Both the position numbers and the translations under genes were made by a program. From 1-14-0-10-37-14 sp037130845 (lineage in GTDB: Bacteria > Patescibacteriota > Patescibacteriia > Patescibacteriales > Patescibacteriaceae): a stretch of DNA of 24,942 bases. The stretch is from NCBI GenBank assembly GCA_037130845.1, contig JBAXSE010000019.1, positions 1 through 24,942 of the forward strand, in the 5' to 3' direction. Below are positions 14,653 to 22,879 of the stretch, piece by piece. The notes below the pieces were generated by a model that had not been told where the DNA came from, did no database searches, and saw nothing but the letters and a program-made list of their open reading frames with translations. Each line of letters opens with the position of its first letter. Positions within the stretch are counted from its first letter, which is position 1.

Positions 14653-17238
14653 ATGTCAAAAAAATCAGTCGCCAGCTTTAAAGCTTCTAAGGTTAAAAAG
14701 GAATTTTTTTTGAAAACAAGCGAAGAAGTTTTGAAGTTGCTCAAAACCACCGAAAAAGGCTTGAACTTGATAGAGATACATAATCGTCAGGCATTATATG
14801 GTTTTAATGAGATTTCCACGGTCGAAAAAATGTCCGGCCTCAAGAAGATTTTATTGCGATTCAGAAGCCCCCTGATCATTATCTTGTTTATTATCGGTTC
14901 GACTTCATGGATAGTGGCCAAGGATATCCGTTCGGCCACAGTAATTTATGCCATGATTATCTTGAGTATCGTGACTGACTATATCCAAGAACACAAATCG
15001 GAAAAGGCAGTCGAAAAGCTCAAAGAAAAAGTTGTCTCTACGGTGGAAGTCTTGCGTGATGGCAGGCGCAGCATGGTTAAGGCGCGAGAACTGGTGCCGG
15101 GTGATATCATCCTTTTGTCCGTAGGTTCGATAGTGCCGGCAGACGCGCGCGTTATCACTTCGGATGATTTTTTTGTCAATGAGTCAACGCTGACCGGTGA
15201 GGCTTTCCCGGTAGAAAAAAACAATAACCCTTTGGTTGATGTCAACGTAGAGATCAGCAGCCAGAAGAATATTGTTTTTATGGGCACCAATGTAGTGTCC
15301 GGCTATGCCACGGCAGTAATTATCAGCACGGGAGTCAATACTGTTTTTGGCCGTATTGCCGCCAAGATGGGAGAGCCGAACGAAGAAACAGAATTCGAGA
15401 AGGGTGTTCGCAGCTTCGGCAGCTTGATTGTCAAGGTGGTGGTGGCCTTGGTGCTGTTAATCTTTGTCTTGAATACCGGCATCACCCATCATCCTTGGCT
15501 GGATTCATTGATGTTCAGTTTGGCTTTGGCTGTCGGTCTGACGCCGGAACTGTTGCCGATGATCATGTCGATTACCTTGGCTCGAGGGTCGGTTAATATG
15601 GCTAAGCAGGGCGTTATCGTCAAACGGCTGAATTCGATCCATGATTTTGGCGGTATGGATGTGCTGTGTACCGATAAGACAGGCACGTTGACCGAAAATC
15701 GAATTGAAATGGTCAAATATATTGATATTGCCGGACAGGTATCCGAATCGCTTTTGGACTATACTCATGTAAATAGTTTTTATCAGTCCGGGCTGGCCAA
15801 TCCTTTGGATGAGGCGGTGCTTAAGTTCAAAAAGCCGACAGACGCCAGTCTTTATAGGAAGATTGATGAGATTCCTTTTGATTTTCAACGCCGGCGTTTG
15901 TCGGTGGTGGTGGAATCGGGCGGCCAAAGGATTTTGATTACCAAGGGCGCGCCCGAAGAGATGTGGCCGGCTTGCCAGTCGTACGCGGAAGGAAATCAAG
16001 AACAAGTTTTCAACCAAACTGCTTTGGCGCGGGCTAAAGCTAAATATGATGAGCTATCCGCCGACGGTTTCCGTGTTTTAGCTGTAGCTTATAAAAAATT
16101 GCCGGTCGAGCCGGACAAGACAGAATATAAAGTAGCTGACGAATCGTCGCTGGTCTTGATGGGGTTGATCGCTTTTCTGGATCCGCCCAAAGTTAACGCT
16201 CGCCAAGCGATTGATATGTTGGAGGCGCAGGGCATTGAGATTAAGGTTATCACCGGAGACAATGAATTGGTCACCAGGAAAATTTGCACCGAATTGGGTA
16301 TTAAGATCAAGGGTATCTTGACTGGAGCACAGGTTGAGCAGATGACTGATGCCGACTTGCAAGTAGCTGTCGAAAAAACAACTATTTTTTCTCGCATCTC
16401 GCCGGAGCAAAAAGGCCGCATCGTTTCGATGATTCGGTTAAACAAGCACTCAGTCGGCTATATGGGCGATGGCATCAATGATGCTTTGCCGCTTAAGGCC
16501 GCTGATGTCGGTATTTCGGTCAACAACGCGGTGGATGTGGCTAAGGAGGCGGCCGATCTGATTCTGCTCACCAAGGATCTTAAGGTCTTGAGTCTGGGTG
16601 TGACCGAAGGCCGCAAGACCTTTGGCAATACCATGAAGTATATCTTGATGGGTTTGTCGTCCAACTTTGGCAATATGTTTTCGGTGGCAGCCGCTTCATT
16701 CTTGCTGCCGTTTCTGCCGATGCTGCCTATCCAGATTTTGTTGAACAACATGATGTATGATATTTCCCAGGTGACTATTCCTTTGGATAATGTCGATGAT
16801 GAATATGTGTCCAAGCCTAAGCGTTGGGATATCAAGTTTATCTACAAGTTTATGTTCCTGTTCGGGCCGATTAGCTCCATCTTTGATATTCTCACTTTTT
16901 TGGTTATGCTTAAGCTGTTTAGAGTTACCGTATATAATGCCGGATTATTCCAAGCGGCTTGGTTTATAGAGTCGTTTGCCACGCAAACTTTGGTTATCTT
17001 TGTCATTCGCACCAAGAGGCTGCCGTTTATCGAAAGCCGGCCGAGCAAGTGGTTGGCGGCTTCTATTCTGGCCTTTGTGGCGCTGTCGGCTATAATTCCA
17101 TTTACTCCTATCGGGCATAGCTATTTCGGCTTTATCAGCCCGGGCATCGGCGTCTTTGCCGCTGTTTGGTTCTTGGTAATCGTCTATCTGGTATTGGTGG
17201 AGCTGCTTAAGCGTCCTATTTATAAGAAATATTTTTAA
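14653..17238 (+). CDS. P-type ATPase, MgtA-like (magnesium import)
   Basis: 861 aa, full-length P-type cation pump. In order: N-terminal cation-ATPase domain (about 20-58), two membrane helices near 70-115, actuator domain with TGE at 181-183 (LTGEAFPVEK), helices M3-M4 near 265-310 with VGLTPELLPMIMS, the phosphorylation site Asp341 in CTDKTGTLTENR, a nucleotide-binding domain (KGAPEEMW), the hinge GDGINDALPLKAADVGIS (Asp606, Asp610), and a C-terminal membrane bundle. The LTPELLPM helix and GVIVKRLNSIHDFGGMDVLCTDKTG wording are those of P3B magnesium transporters rather than calcium pumps. It has its own promoter, and the next gene begins 10 nt after its stop. Ion specificity is inferred from family. 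Confidence 0.9.
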   Translation: MSKKSVASFKASKVKKEFFLKTSEEVLKLLKTTEKGLNLIEIHNRQALYGFNEISTVEKMSGLKKILLRFRSPLIIILFIIGSTSWIVAKDIRSATVIYAMIILSIVTDYIQEHKSEKAVEKLKEKVVSTVEVLRDGRRSMVKARELVPGDIILLSVGSIVPADARVITSDDFFVNESTLTGEAFPVEKNNNPLVDVNVEISSQKNIVFMGTNVVSGYATAVIISTGVNTVFGRIAAKMGEPNEETEFEKGVRSFGSLIVKVVVALVLLIFVLNTGITHHPWLDSLMFSLALAVGLTPELLPMIMSITLARGSVNMAKQGVIVKRLNSIHDFGGMDVLCTDKTGTLTENRIEMVKYIDIAGQVSESLLDYTHVNSFYQSGLANPLDEAVLKFKKPTDASLYRKIDEIPFDFQRRRLSVVVESGGQRILITKGAPEEMWPACQSYAEGNQEQVFNQTALARAKAKYDELSADGFRVLAVAYKKLPVEPDKTEYKVADESSLVLMGLIAFLDPPKVNARQAIDMLEAQGIEIKVITGDNELVTRKICTELGIKIKGILTGAQVEQMTDADLQVAVEKTTIFSRISPEQKGRIVSMIRLNKHSVGYMGDGINDALPLKAADVGISVNNAVDVAKEAADLILLTKDLKVLSLGVTEGRKTFGNTMKYILMGLSSNFGNMFSVAAASFLLPFLPMLPIQILLNNMMYDISQVTIPLDNVDDEYVSKPKRWDIKFIYKFMFLFGPISSIFDILTFLVMLKLFRVTVYNAGLFQAAWFIESFATQTLVIFVIRTKRLPFIESRPSKWLAASILAFVALSAIIPFTPIGHSYFGFISPGIGVFAAVWFLVIVYLVLVELLKRPIYKKYF

Positions 17239-17248
17239 ATATAAAACA

Positions 17249-19420
17249 ATGAAACTCAAAAGCTTTTTGCTGGCCGCTGTGGCTGTCGGCATACTCATGG
17301 CAGCGGGCCAAACACAAGCGGCATCCGAACAGGCGCATCAGGCCTATCTGTTGTTGGATTCGGCCAATAGTTTTTATTGCAAGTTGGAAGCGCCGATCGA
17401 AATAACCTGGAAAGACGCCGCCGGCAAGGGCGATAAACAGCAGTTTACCAGCAAACTGGCCGGTGTGATCCTGGACAAGAAGAATAGCACCTCTACCGAC
17501 AATGCTTTTATGATGGATTTAAACTATCAAGGCAAGGAGTTTGAAGCCTATACCGGCGAAAACAAATTAAATATCGGCATCGAAAGCAAAATCAAGAGAA
17601 AAGACGGCAATTTCTTTTTCCGTCTAAATACCTATCCTGATGTGATTGATGATTATCAGGATATTTCGGCCTTGCGCGGCAAATGGATGAAATTTCCGTT
17701 GGGGGAGGCGGCCAGTACCGGAGAGATGATTGATCCGACTGGGCTCTTTAGCAAAACGATGTCCGTGGCTGATGCCAGTACCGTGACTCCTGAGGACAGC
17801 CAGGCCCGCAAGAAGCAAATGGAAAACGCTTTCTTTGCCTCCAGCGCCTTGCAAGTAGTGTCCAGTGAAGACGGTATGATGACCGATGGCGCGGCAGGAG
17901 CCAAGACGATTATCAAGATAGATAAAATGGGTTTGATGCAATATGCCTTGCAGACCAGCAAGATCTTGGGCCAGCCGATGACCAAAGATGAGATCAAAGA
18001 TATGCAGACCGAAATTGGCAGGATGACCTTTGAAGATATCGAACTGATTGCCAATAGCGGCGCTGTGCAGATTGATTGGGATATGTCGTATAGCAGTCCG
18101 ACAGTCGATTACAAAATAGGGCTCAAGATGTTGGTTAAGAATATCAATGACCCTAAGCTAAAGGTAGAGGCGCCGGCCGGCGCGTTGAGTGCCGAAGAGG
18201 TAATGGCCTTATTGCAAGGTGTTGGAAACCTCGGTGAGGCGCGTGTTAATGCGCGTGATGCCCGAACGGTCAGTGACGTTATACAGATAATGACTGCTGC
18301 CGAAATGTATTATAATGAAGCAGGCGATTATCCTAAGACTATCACTATCGGCAAGCCGATTGCTTATGGCGCTAATACTTACATGGCCAAAGTGCCGGCT
18401 GCGCCTGTGCAAGAAAAAGAAGATCCTTGCTATCAGCAACAATACAAATATAAATATATTAAAAACAGCGACTATACGCTGCAGTATTGTGTAAATGGAG
18501 AAACGGGCTATGTTCCCGCTGGAATCAATGTTGCCAGCCCAAGCGGTTTTTATGATGAAACAAAAACAAAAACTATTGCAGCCAGTACCAAAATGCTGAA
18601 CACTCGCTTGGCGGCAGCCGAAAAAACAGCTTTTGCTCGTCGTCCTAATGTCGAAAAGAGCGGCAATAATGTCCGCCTGTCGCTGCAAACCACCAAGGAA
18701 GTCGCATTTATCGAAGAGGCGTTATCGTCCTACAAGACTTTGACCGGCCAATATCCGGCCAGTTTGACGGCCGGCAAGAGCCTGACCGCCAAGGGCGTGA
18801 CTTTGATCAAAAAAATGCCGACCGCTCTGCAATACAAGGATGCAAAGGCTTGTAAGAATGCCAAATATGAATATAAACCGATCATAGAAAATGGCAAGGC
18901 CGTGGATTATCAGTTGAGATATTGCGCCGAAAAGGTAATGAGTATGTTTAGCGATGGCGATAACAGCGGCTGGTATGTTAATACGTCCAGCGGGTCGGAA
19001 AAAGAGTTGTCGCAAGGTGAAAAAGTAAACAAAGAATTGAGCGCCAAGAATGTTTCGAATGTGAAGCAGATTATGATAGCCTTAGAAATGTATTACAATG
19101 AGGAAGGCGGCTATCCCGAAAAAATTACTGTCGGTCAGCCTATTAAATATGGTACCAATATTTATATGGCTAAAGTGCCGGCAGCGGTTAAGTATAATAA
19201 TCCTAAAAAATGCTCCAGTAACAGTTATGTCTATAAGCCGCTAAGACAAAAAGCGGCTAGCGATTGCGCTAGCGGTAAAAAGTGTTACGAGAGTTATACG
19301 CTGGATTACTGTAATGAGACTGATGCCGGTAGTATCCCCGCCGGCAATAGCCAGGCTGGTCCGGCAGGAATTATGTACGGCGGTGCTGATCAGCCCATAT
19401 TAATCTTGCGGGGCAATTGA
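17249..19420 (+). CDS. secreted protein with three tandem pseudopilin-head-like domains
   Basis: 723 aa. A signal peptide (about 1-25, FLLAAVAVGILMAAGQTQA) has no lipobox Cys at the cleavage site. Residues ~27-330 form an LppX/outer-membrane-lipoprotein-like beta-rich domain (FFFRLNTYPDVIDDYQDIS, MGLMQYALQTSK). Three copies then follow of a unit resembling the globular head of type II/IV pseudopilins: ~330-440 (IMTAAEMYYNEAGDYP), ~450-585 (FIEEALSSYKTLTGQYP) and ~593-723 (IMIALEMYYNEEGGYP). Each has a later Cys pair (C...YC) likely to be a disulfide, and copies 1 and 3 share YMAKVPA. None has the pilin N-terminal hydrophobic helix, so the protein cannot be an ordinary pilin subunit. It is probably co-transcribed with the ATPase gene. 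Confidence 0.8.
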   Translation: MKLKSFLLAAVAVGILMAAGQTQAASEQAHQAYLLLDSANSFYCKLEAPIEITWKDAAGKGDKQQFTSKLAGVILDKKNSTSTDNAFMMDLNYQGKEFEAYTGENKLNIGIESKIKRKDGNFFFRLNTYPDVIDDYQDISALRGKWMKFPLGEAASTGEMIDPTGLFSKTMSVADASTVTPEDSQARKKQMENAFFASSALQVVSSEDGMMTDGAAGAKTIIKIDKMGLMQYALQTSKILGQPMTKDEIKDMQTEIGRMTFEDIELIANSGAVQIDWDMSYSSPTVDYKIGLKMLVKNINDPKLKVEAPAGALSAEEVMALLQGVGNLGEARVNARDARTVSDVIQIMTAAEMYYNEAGDYPKTITIGKPIAYGANTYMAKVPAAPVQEKEDPCYQQQYKYKYIKNSDYTLQYCVNGETGYVPAGINVASPSGFYDETKTKTIAASTKMLNTRLAAAEKTAFARRPNVEKSGNNVRLSLQTTKEVAFIEEALSSYKTLTGQYPASLTAGKSLTAKGVTLIKKMPTALQYKDAKACKNAKYEYKPIIENGKAVDYQLRYCAEKVMSMFSDGDNSGWYVNTSSGSEKELSQGEKVNKELSAKNVSNVKQIMIALEMYYNEEGGYPEKITVGQPIKYGTNIYMAKVPAAVKYNNPKKCSSNSYVYKPLRQKAASDCASGKKCYESYTLDYCNETDAGSIPAGNSQAGPAGIMYGGADQPILILRGN

Positions 19421-19439
19421 TCTCTGGTAAAAATAATTT

Positions 19440-19577
19440 ATGAAAGGCGGCAAGCATGCCAAAACTGGTGCCAGATCGAGCGGACCGGGTTATCGCACGC
19501 CTAGCTCGTTTCGAGTTAGGCTGCCGCTATTGCAAAGGCCGTTGAAAAGTTCTAAACCGATTGTTAAGGCTAAATAA
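19440..19577 (+). CDS. small basic protein, 45 aa
   Basis: ATG at 19440 and TAA at 19575-19577. The product is strongly basic and rich in Lys, Arg, Ser, Gly and Pro, beginning MKGGKHAKTGARSSGPGYRT and ending in KSSKPIVKAK; this resembles nucleic-acid-binding or ribosome-associated peptides. It begins 19 nt after the preceding stop, without a good Shine-Dalgarno, and a strong terminator follows 3 nt after its stop. The tight fit between gene and terminator is the main support. Not recognised; coding status is moderately likely. Confidence 0.5.
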   Translation: MKGGKHAKTGARSSGPGYRTPSSFRVRLPLLQRPLKSSKPIVKAK

Positions 19578-19580
19578 TAG

Positions 19581-19617
19581 AAAATGCTCTGGTACTTGTG
19601 TGTCGGAGCATTTTTTT
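19581..19617 (+). terminator. intrinsic terminator after the 45-aa gene
   Basis: Stem AAAATGCTC/GAGCATTTT with a 16-nt loop, ending in TTTTTTT. It closes the ATPase/pilin-head transcription unit. Confidence 0.85.
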
Positions 19618-19685
19618 GTCTATTGTTTGTACACGCGCCATTGAATATTGTGCCAATTTTTTAATAAATCACTATCATTATCTTA

Positions 19686-19764
19686 GTGTCATTCCCGCGA
19701 AGGCGGGAATCTACATTGTGATGAACTGTCAACGATTAGATTCCCGCCTTCGCGGGAATGACAC
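19686..19764. repeat. REP-like inverted pair (family A)
   Basis: Left unit GTGTCATTCCCGCGAAGG... with arms ATTCCCGC/GCGGGAAT plus CTA (19686-19713), right unit the inverse (19737-19764). The two units are perfect mirror copies around a 23-nt spacer similar to that of the pair at 83-182. It lies between the terminators at 19581-19617 and 19808-19834. Confidence 0.85.
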
Positions 19765-19807
19765 CGTATGTAAAGTGTTTATCGAAAACAAAGATGACAT
19801 AGTTAGC

Positions 19808-19834
19808 AAAAAACTCCCCATCTCGGGGAGTTTT
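19808..19834. terminator. terminator of the 114-aa gene
   Basis: AAAAACTCCCC/GGGGAGTTTT with loop ATCT. T-tracts are on both strands; on the minus strand it follows the stop at 19844. Confidence 0.85.
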
Positions 19835-19843
19835 ATAATAGTC

Positions 19844-20188
19844 TTAGGCTGTCTGCGGGCGTGGGGCTTTGAGCCCTAGGTTGGCGAACGCTTGTTCGAT
19901 TTTTTCTCTGGTGGTGGCGCCTTTCTTCTGTTTGGCCATAAAGTCCATCCGGCGGATTTTGCCGTTGGGACCTTGCCTGACATAGAGATAGAATCTGTTT
20001 TCGGCGTTGCTGAGCAAATAATCGACTTGCCGCCATCTTTCCATGCGCCAGAGCGGGACCTTGAGGCCATCCTCGACTGTCTGGTCTTGGCAGAAGTTTT
20101 CTTCCGGCAAAAAGCCGGCTAACACCAGATTGGTGTATTCGTTCTTTGGTTCGACGAACCAAGTGTATTCGTCATAAGCGTGGGCCAT
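19844..20188 (-). CDS. hypothetical protein, 114 aa
   Basis: Not recognised by name. 114 aa, soluble, with many aromatic and charged residues: an acidic N terminus (AHAYDEYTWFVEPKNEYTN), a central WRMERWRQVDYLLSNAENRF and a Lys/Arg-rich tail (FMAKQKKGATTREKIEQAF). There is no signal peptide or membrane segment. AGAGG 5 nt before the ATG is a plausible Shine-Dalgarno, and a bidirectional terminator follows the stop, so it looks like a genuine single-gene unit. The residue pattern does not identify a fold. A family-B hairpin lies about 40 nt upstream of the start and may overlap its promoter. Confidence 0.75.
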   Translation of the reverse strand: MAHAYDEYTWFVEPKNEYTNLVLAGFLPEENFCQDQTVEDGLKVPLWRMERWRQVDYLLSNAENRFYLYVRQGPNGKIRRMDFMAKQKKGATTREKIEQAFANLGLKAPRPQTA

Positions 20189-20221
20189 GTGAGCCTCTTG
20201 ATTGGTGGATGAATGTACTAT

Positions 20222-20262
20222 GTGTATTTATCCGCGCGAACGCGTGGATCTCCCCACAAAGA
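20222..20262 (+). repeat. family-B hairpin element (copy 2)
   Basis: TTTATCC...GGATCTCCCCACAAAGA. Stem ATCCGCGC/GCGTGGAT (20230-20237 and 20242-20249, one G-U pair), loop GAAC, then CTCCCCAC. The flank CTCCCCACAAAGA is identical to the copy at 255-353 read on the minus strand. Confidence 0.7.
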
Positions 20263-20305
20263 ATGAGGTTAAATTATTTCTACTTTAAAAAATCAAAACT
20301 GGCTC

Positions 20306-20337
20306 ATTATTTATCTCCGTGAACACGGAGATCTCCT
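20306..20337 (+). repeat. family-B hairpin element (copy 3)
   Basis: TTTATC then stem ATCTCCGT/ACGGAGAT (20313-20320 and 20325-20332), loop GAAC, then CTCC. Same plan as its neighbour at 20222 with different arm bases. The 20189-20525 gap of 337 nt holds this, copies 2 and 4, and AT-rich sequence without coding potential. Confidence 0.7.
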
Positions 20338-20431
20338 GAACAGGTGCTACTGTGAAAAATATTACAATTGTAATAAAAACTTTCCAATTACTAAAAATTC
20401 GTCCCCGTATTTATAGATATAAATTTAATTC

Positions 20432-20530
20432 CGATATTTCATTTCTCGCGACTCTAATCAAGCTTTATCGAATTAGGCATTATAGCCCTCGTGGGGAGAC
20501 CCCCAGGAGTACTGGGGGTAAATACTCACT
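20432..20530 (-). repeat. 99-bp element, copy 2, at the topA 3' end
   Basis: Same ends, order and total length as 255-353. The hairpin here is ACCCCCAG/CTGGGGGT (20499-20519) with loop GAGTA; relative to copy 1 a T-A pair becomes C-G and a G-C pair becomes A-T. The 35-nt middle (20456-20490) matches copy 1 at only 12 positions. On the minus strand it starts inside the last codons of topA, giving CAG TGA, so the final Gln and the stop are element-derived. Confidence 0.75.
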
Positions 20531-22742
20531 GCTTAAACCCACAAGTCTTATCCGAACAGACGATGCCGCCTTTTTTGCCTTCGATCAGCAGGGCGCCGCA
20601 TTCCGGGCAGGTTTCGCCGGTCGGTTTGCCCCAATAGGCTTGTTTGCATTTGGGATAGTTGGAACAGGCATAGAAGATACCGAAACGGCTGCGCTTGGTG
20701 ACTAGGTCACCCTCGCCGCAAGTCGGACATTTGATGCCGATGGCTGCCGCTCCGCCGCCTGCTTCTTGGATGTTCTTGATATTCTTGCATTTGGGATAGC
20801 CGGAACAGCCCAAGAAAGATCCGAACTTGCCGGTCTTCACGATCATAGGCAAGCCGCATTTGTCGCAGATTTCGCCCACGTATTTCTTTTCCAATTCTTT
20901 TTGTTCTTCGGTTTTTTCGACCGGGGCATTGCCCGTGCCGTTCATCTGTTTGGTGTTCTTACACTCCGGATAATTGGAACAAGCAAAGAATTTGCCATAA
21001 CGGCCGGTCTTGATAATCATCGGCGAACCGCATTTGTCGCAAATCTCTGTTGTTGATTCTTCGGGCATAATATCTTTTTTATTTATTTCTAATTCTTTGA
21101 CCGCCAGATGCTCGTGGAAGGGGTGGTAGAATTTGGCGATGACCGGCTGCCACTTGAGCTTGCCTTCGGCGATCTTGTCGAAGCGGCGTTCCATCTTGGC
21201 GGTGAATTCGTAATCGACGATTTCGGGGAAGTGGGCCACCAGCAGGTCGTTGACGATTAGCGCGATTTCGGTGGGCTTGAGGCGTTTATCCTCGGTGCGT
21301 TCGATGTAGTTGCGGGTTTCCAGAGTGGCGATGGTCGGGGCGTAGGTAGAAGGGCGGCCGATGCCGTTCTTTTCCAATTCCTTGACCAGAGTGGCATCAG
21401 AATAGCGGGCCACCGGCTTGGTAAAATGCTGTTCGATCTTCAGTCCCAGCAACTTGGCAGCCTCGCCTTCGGTCATTTCGGGCAATTCGTTCTCGGCTAT
21501 CTTTTCGTTGTAGACCTTAAGGAAACCGTCAAAGACGATCATCACGCCGCTGGCGGAGAATTTGGCCTGGCTGGAGGCGATGATCGCTTCGGAGTTCTTG
21601 AGTTTGGCAGCCGGCAGTTGAGTGGCTACCGATCTGGTCCAGATCAGCTCGTAGAGTTTGGCTTCGCGCGGGTCCAGTTCGGCCATGACTGATTCCGGCT
21701 TGCGCAAGACTTCGGCCGGCCTGATGGCTTCGTGGGCCTCTTGGGCGCCTTTGCTTTTGGTCTTATAGATTTTAAACTCTGGCAAGCTGTAAGCGGGTCC
21801 TAGTTCTTTCTTGATCCAGTCGGTCGCTTCGGTCAAAAACTTCTCGCTCAGGTTGAGCGAATCGGTACGCATGTATGTAATGAAGCCTTTCTCGTAGAGT
21901 TTCTGCGCCACCATCATGGTTTGCTTGGCGCTCCAGCCTAGGCGGCGGTTGGCTGTCTGTTGCAGGGTGCTGGTCTTGAAAGGGGCAGGGGGTTGGCGGT
22001 AGCCGTCTTTGGAACTGATAGACTCCAGCTTGTAGGCGCCTGTTTCCAGCTTGGCCTTAATCTCGGCCGCTTCTTCGGCGGTCTTGATGGCGAATTTGTC
22101 CAGCTTCTTACCTTCCAGTTCGAATAGTTCGGCTTTGGCCGTGCCTTTGGCTAATTGAAAATCGGCATCAGCCTTCCAATATTCAACCGGCACGAAGGCC
22201 AGGATTTCCCGTTCGCGTTCGACGATCAGGCGCAGGGCCACCGATTGGACGCGGCCGGCGGACAGGCCGCGAGCCACTTTTTTCCACAGGAAAGGGGACA
22301 GTTCATAGCCGACCAGGCGGTCCAGGATGCGGCGGGCCTGTTGGGCGTCAAACAGGTTCTCATCCAGGGCGCGCGGGTGGTTGAGGGCCTCCAGTATGGC
22401 GTCCTTGGTGATTTCGTGGAAGACGATACGTTTGGCTTCGGCTGGTTTGATTTTCAAGAGAGTGGCCAAATGCCAGCCGATGGCTTCTCCTTCGCGGTCT
22501 TCGTCGGAGGCAATGATCACCTCATCGGCCTTTTTGGCCAATTTCTTGAGGTTAGCGGCCACTTTTTCGGCCTTGGGAGTTATTTCGTATTTGGGTTCAA
22601 AATTGTTGGACACGTCGATGCTTAATTTGGACTTAGGCAGATCGCGCACATGGCCAAAAGAGGACTCGATTATGTAGTCCTTGCCCAGGAATTTGGAAAT
22701 GGTTTTGGCCTTGGTAGGCGACTCGACTATTACTAATTTCAT
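20526..22742 (-). CDS. topA: DNA topoisomerase I with four zinc-ribbon motifs
   Basis: 738 aa type IA topoisomerase that relaxes negative supercoils. The Toprim domain opens the protein (KLVIVESPTKAKTISKFLG, then ASDEDREGEAIGWHL near 80-95). Catalytic Tyr290 sits in GFITYMRTDSLNLSE. The Zn-ribbon tail is long: CDKCGSPMIIKTGRYGKFF, CDKCGLPMIVKTGKFGSFL and CPTCGEGDLVTKRSRFGIF each with their C...C partner, then a fourth, degenerate CPECGALLIEGKKGGIVCSD. The start at 22742 (MKLVIVESP) is chosen over 22751. The leader carries a family-B hairpin at 22754-22774. It lies downstream of dprA on the same strand, an order seen in many bacteria. The C-terminal Gln and TGA derive from the 99-bp repeat. 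Confidence 0.96.
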   Translation of the reverse strand: MKLVIVESPTKAKTISKFLGKDYIIESSFGHVRDLPKSKLSIDVSNNFEPKYEITPKAEKVAANLKKLAKKADEVIIASDEDREGEAIGWHLATLLKIKPAEAKRIVFHEITKDAILEALNHPRALDENLFDAQQARRILDRLVGYELSPFLWKKVARGLSAGRVQSVALRLIVEREREILAFVPVEYWKADADFQLAKGTAKAELFELEGKKLDKFAIKTAEEAAEIKAKLETGAYKLESISSKDGYRQPPAPFKTSTLQQTANRRLGWSAKQTMMVAQKLYEKGFITYMRTDSLNLSEKFLTEATDWIKKELGPAYSLPEFKIYKTKSKGAQEAHEAIRPAEVLRKPESVMAELDPREAKLYELIWTRSVATQLPAAKLKNSEAIIASSQAKFSASGVMIVFDGFLKVYNEKIAENELPEMTEGEAAKLLGLKIEQHFTKPVARYSDATLVKELEKNGIGRPSTYAPTIATLETRNYIERTEDKRLKPTEIALIVNDLLVAHFPEIVDYEFTAKMERRFDKIAEGKLKWQPVIAKFYHPFHEHLAVKELEINKKDIMPEESTTEICDKCGSPMIIKTGRYGKFFACSNYPECKNTKQMNGTGNAPVEKTEEQKELEKKYVGEICDKCGLPMIVKTGKFGSFLGCSGYPKCKNIKNIQEAGGGAAAIGIKCPTCGEGDLVTKRSRFGIFYACSNYPKCKQAYWGKPTGETCPECGALLIEGKKGGIVCSDKTCGFKQ

Positions 22743-22753
22743 ATGTTGCATTC

Positions 22754-22778
22754 ATCTCCGGTACTCCCGGAGATCTCC
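22754..22778 (+). repeat. family-B hairpin in the topA leader (copy 5)
   Basis: Stem ATCTCCGG/CCGGAGAT with loop TACTC (plus strand), then CTCC. On the minus strand this lies 12 nt before the topA ATG and its arms contain GGAG, the best ribosome-binding match. Folding would therefore hide it. Confidence 0.7.
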
Positions 22779-22879
22779 TTAGTTCGTAGTAATTAAAATA
22801 TTCGGGATATCTTGTGGGGCAACTTATTATCCTTAATGTATTTTATAATTTGGGAATAATAGAACAAAATTTGCCTAAA

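Noticed and set aside
14653..17238. Calcium-transporting P2A ATPase
   Set aside because: Sequence around M4 and the phosphorylation site (VGLTPELLPM, IHDFGGMDVLCTDKTG) is of the MgtA type rather than the PEGL-type calcium pump.
19598..19879. Plus-strand 93-codon frame over the region of the second REP pair
   Set aside because: Its middle translates the REP palindromes (VIPAKAGIY and RLDSRLRGND, the usual spurious peptides of this repeat) and it crosses two terminators.
20352..20705. Plus-strand 117-codon frame over the 99-bp element and topA 3' end
   Set aside because: Second half is antisense to the topA zinc ribbons and the first half is the repeat; no family resemblance.
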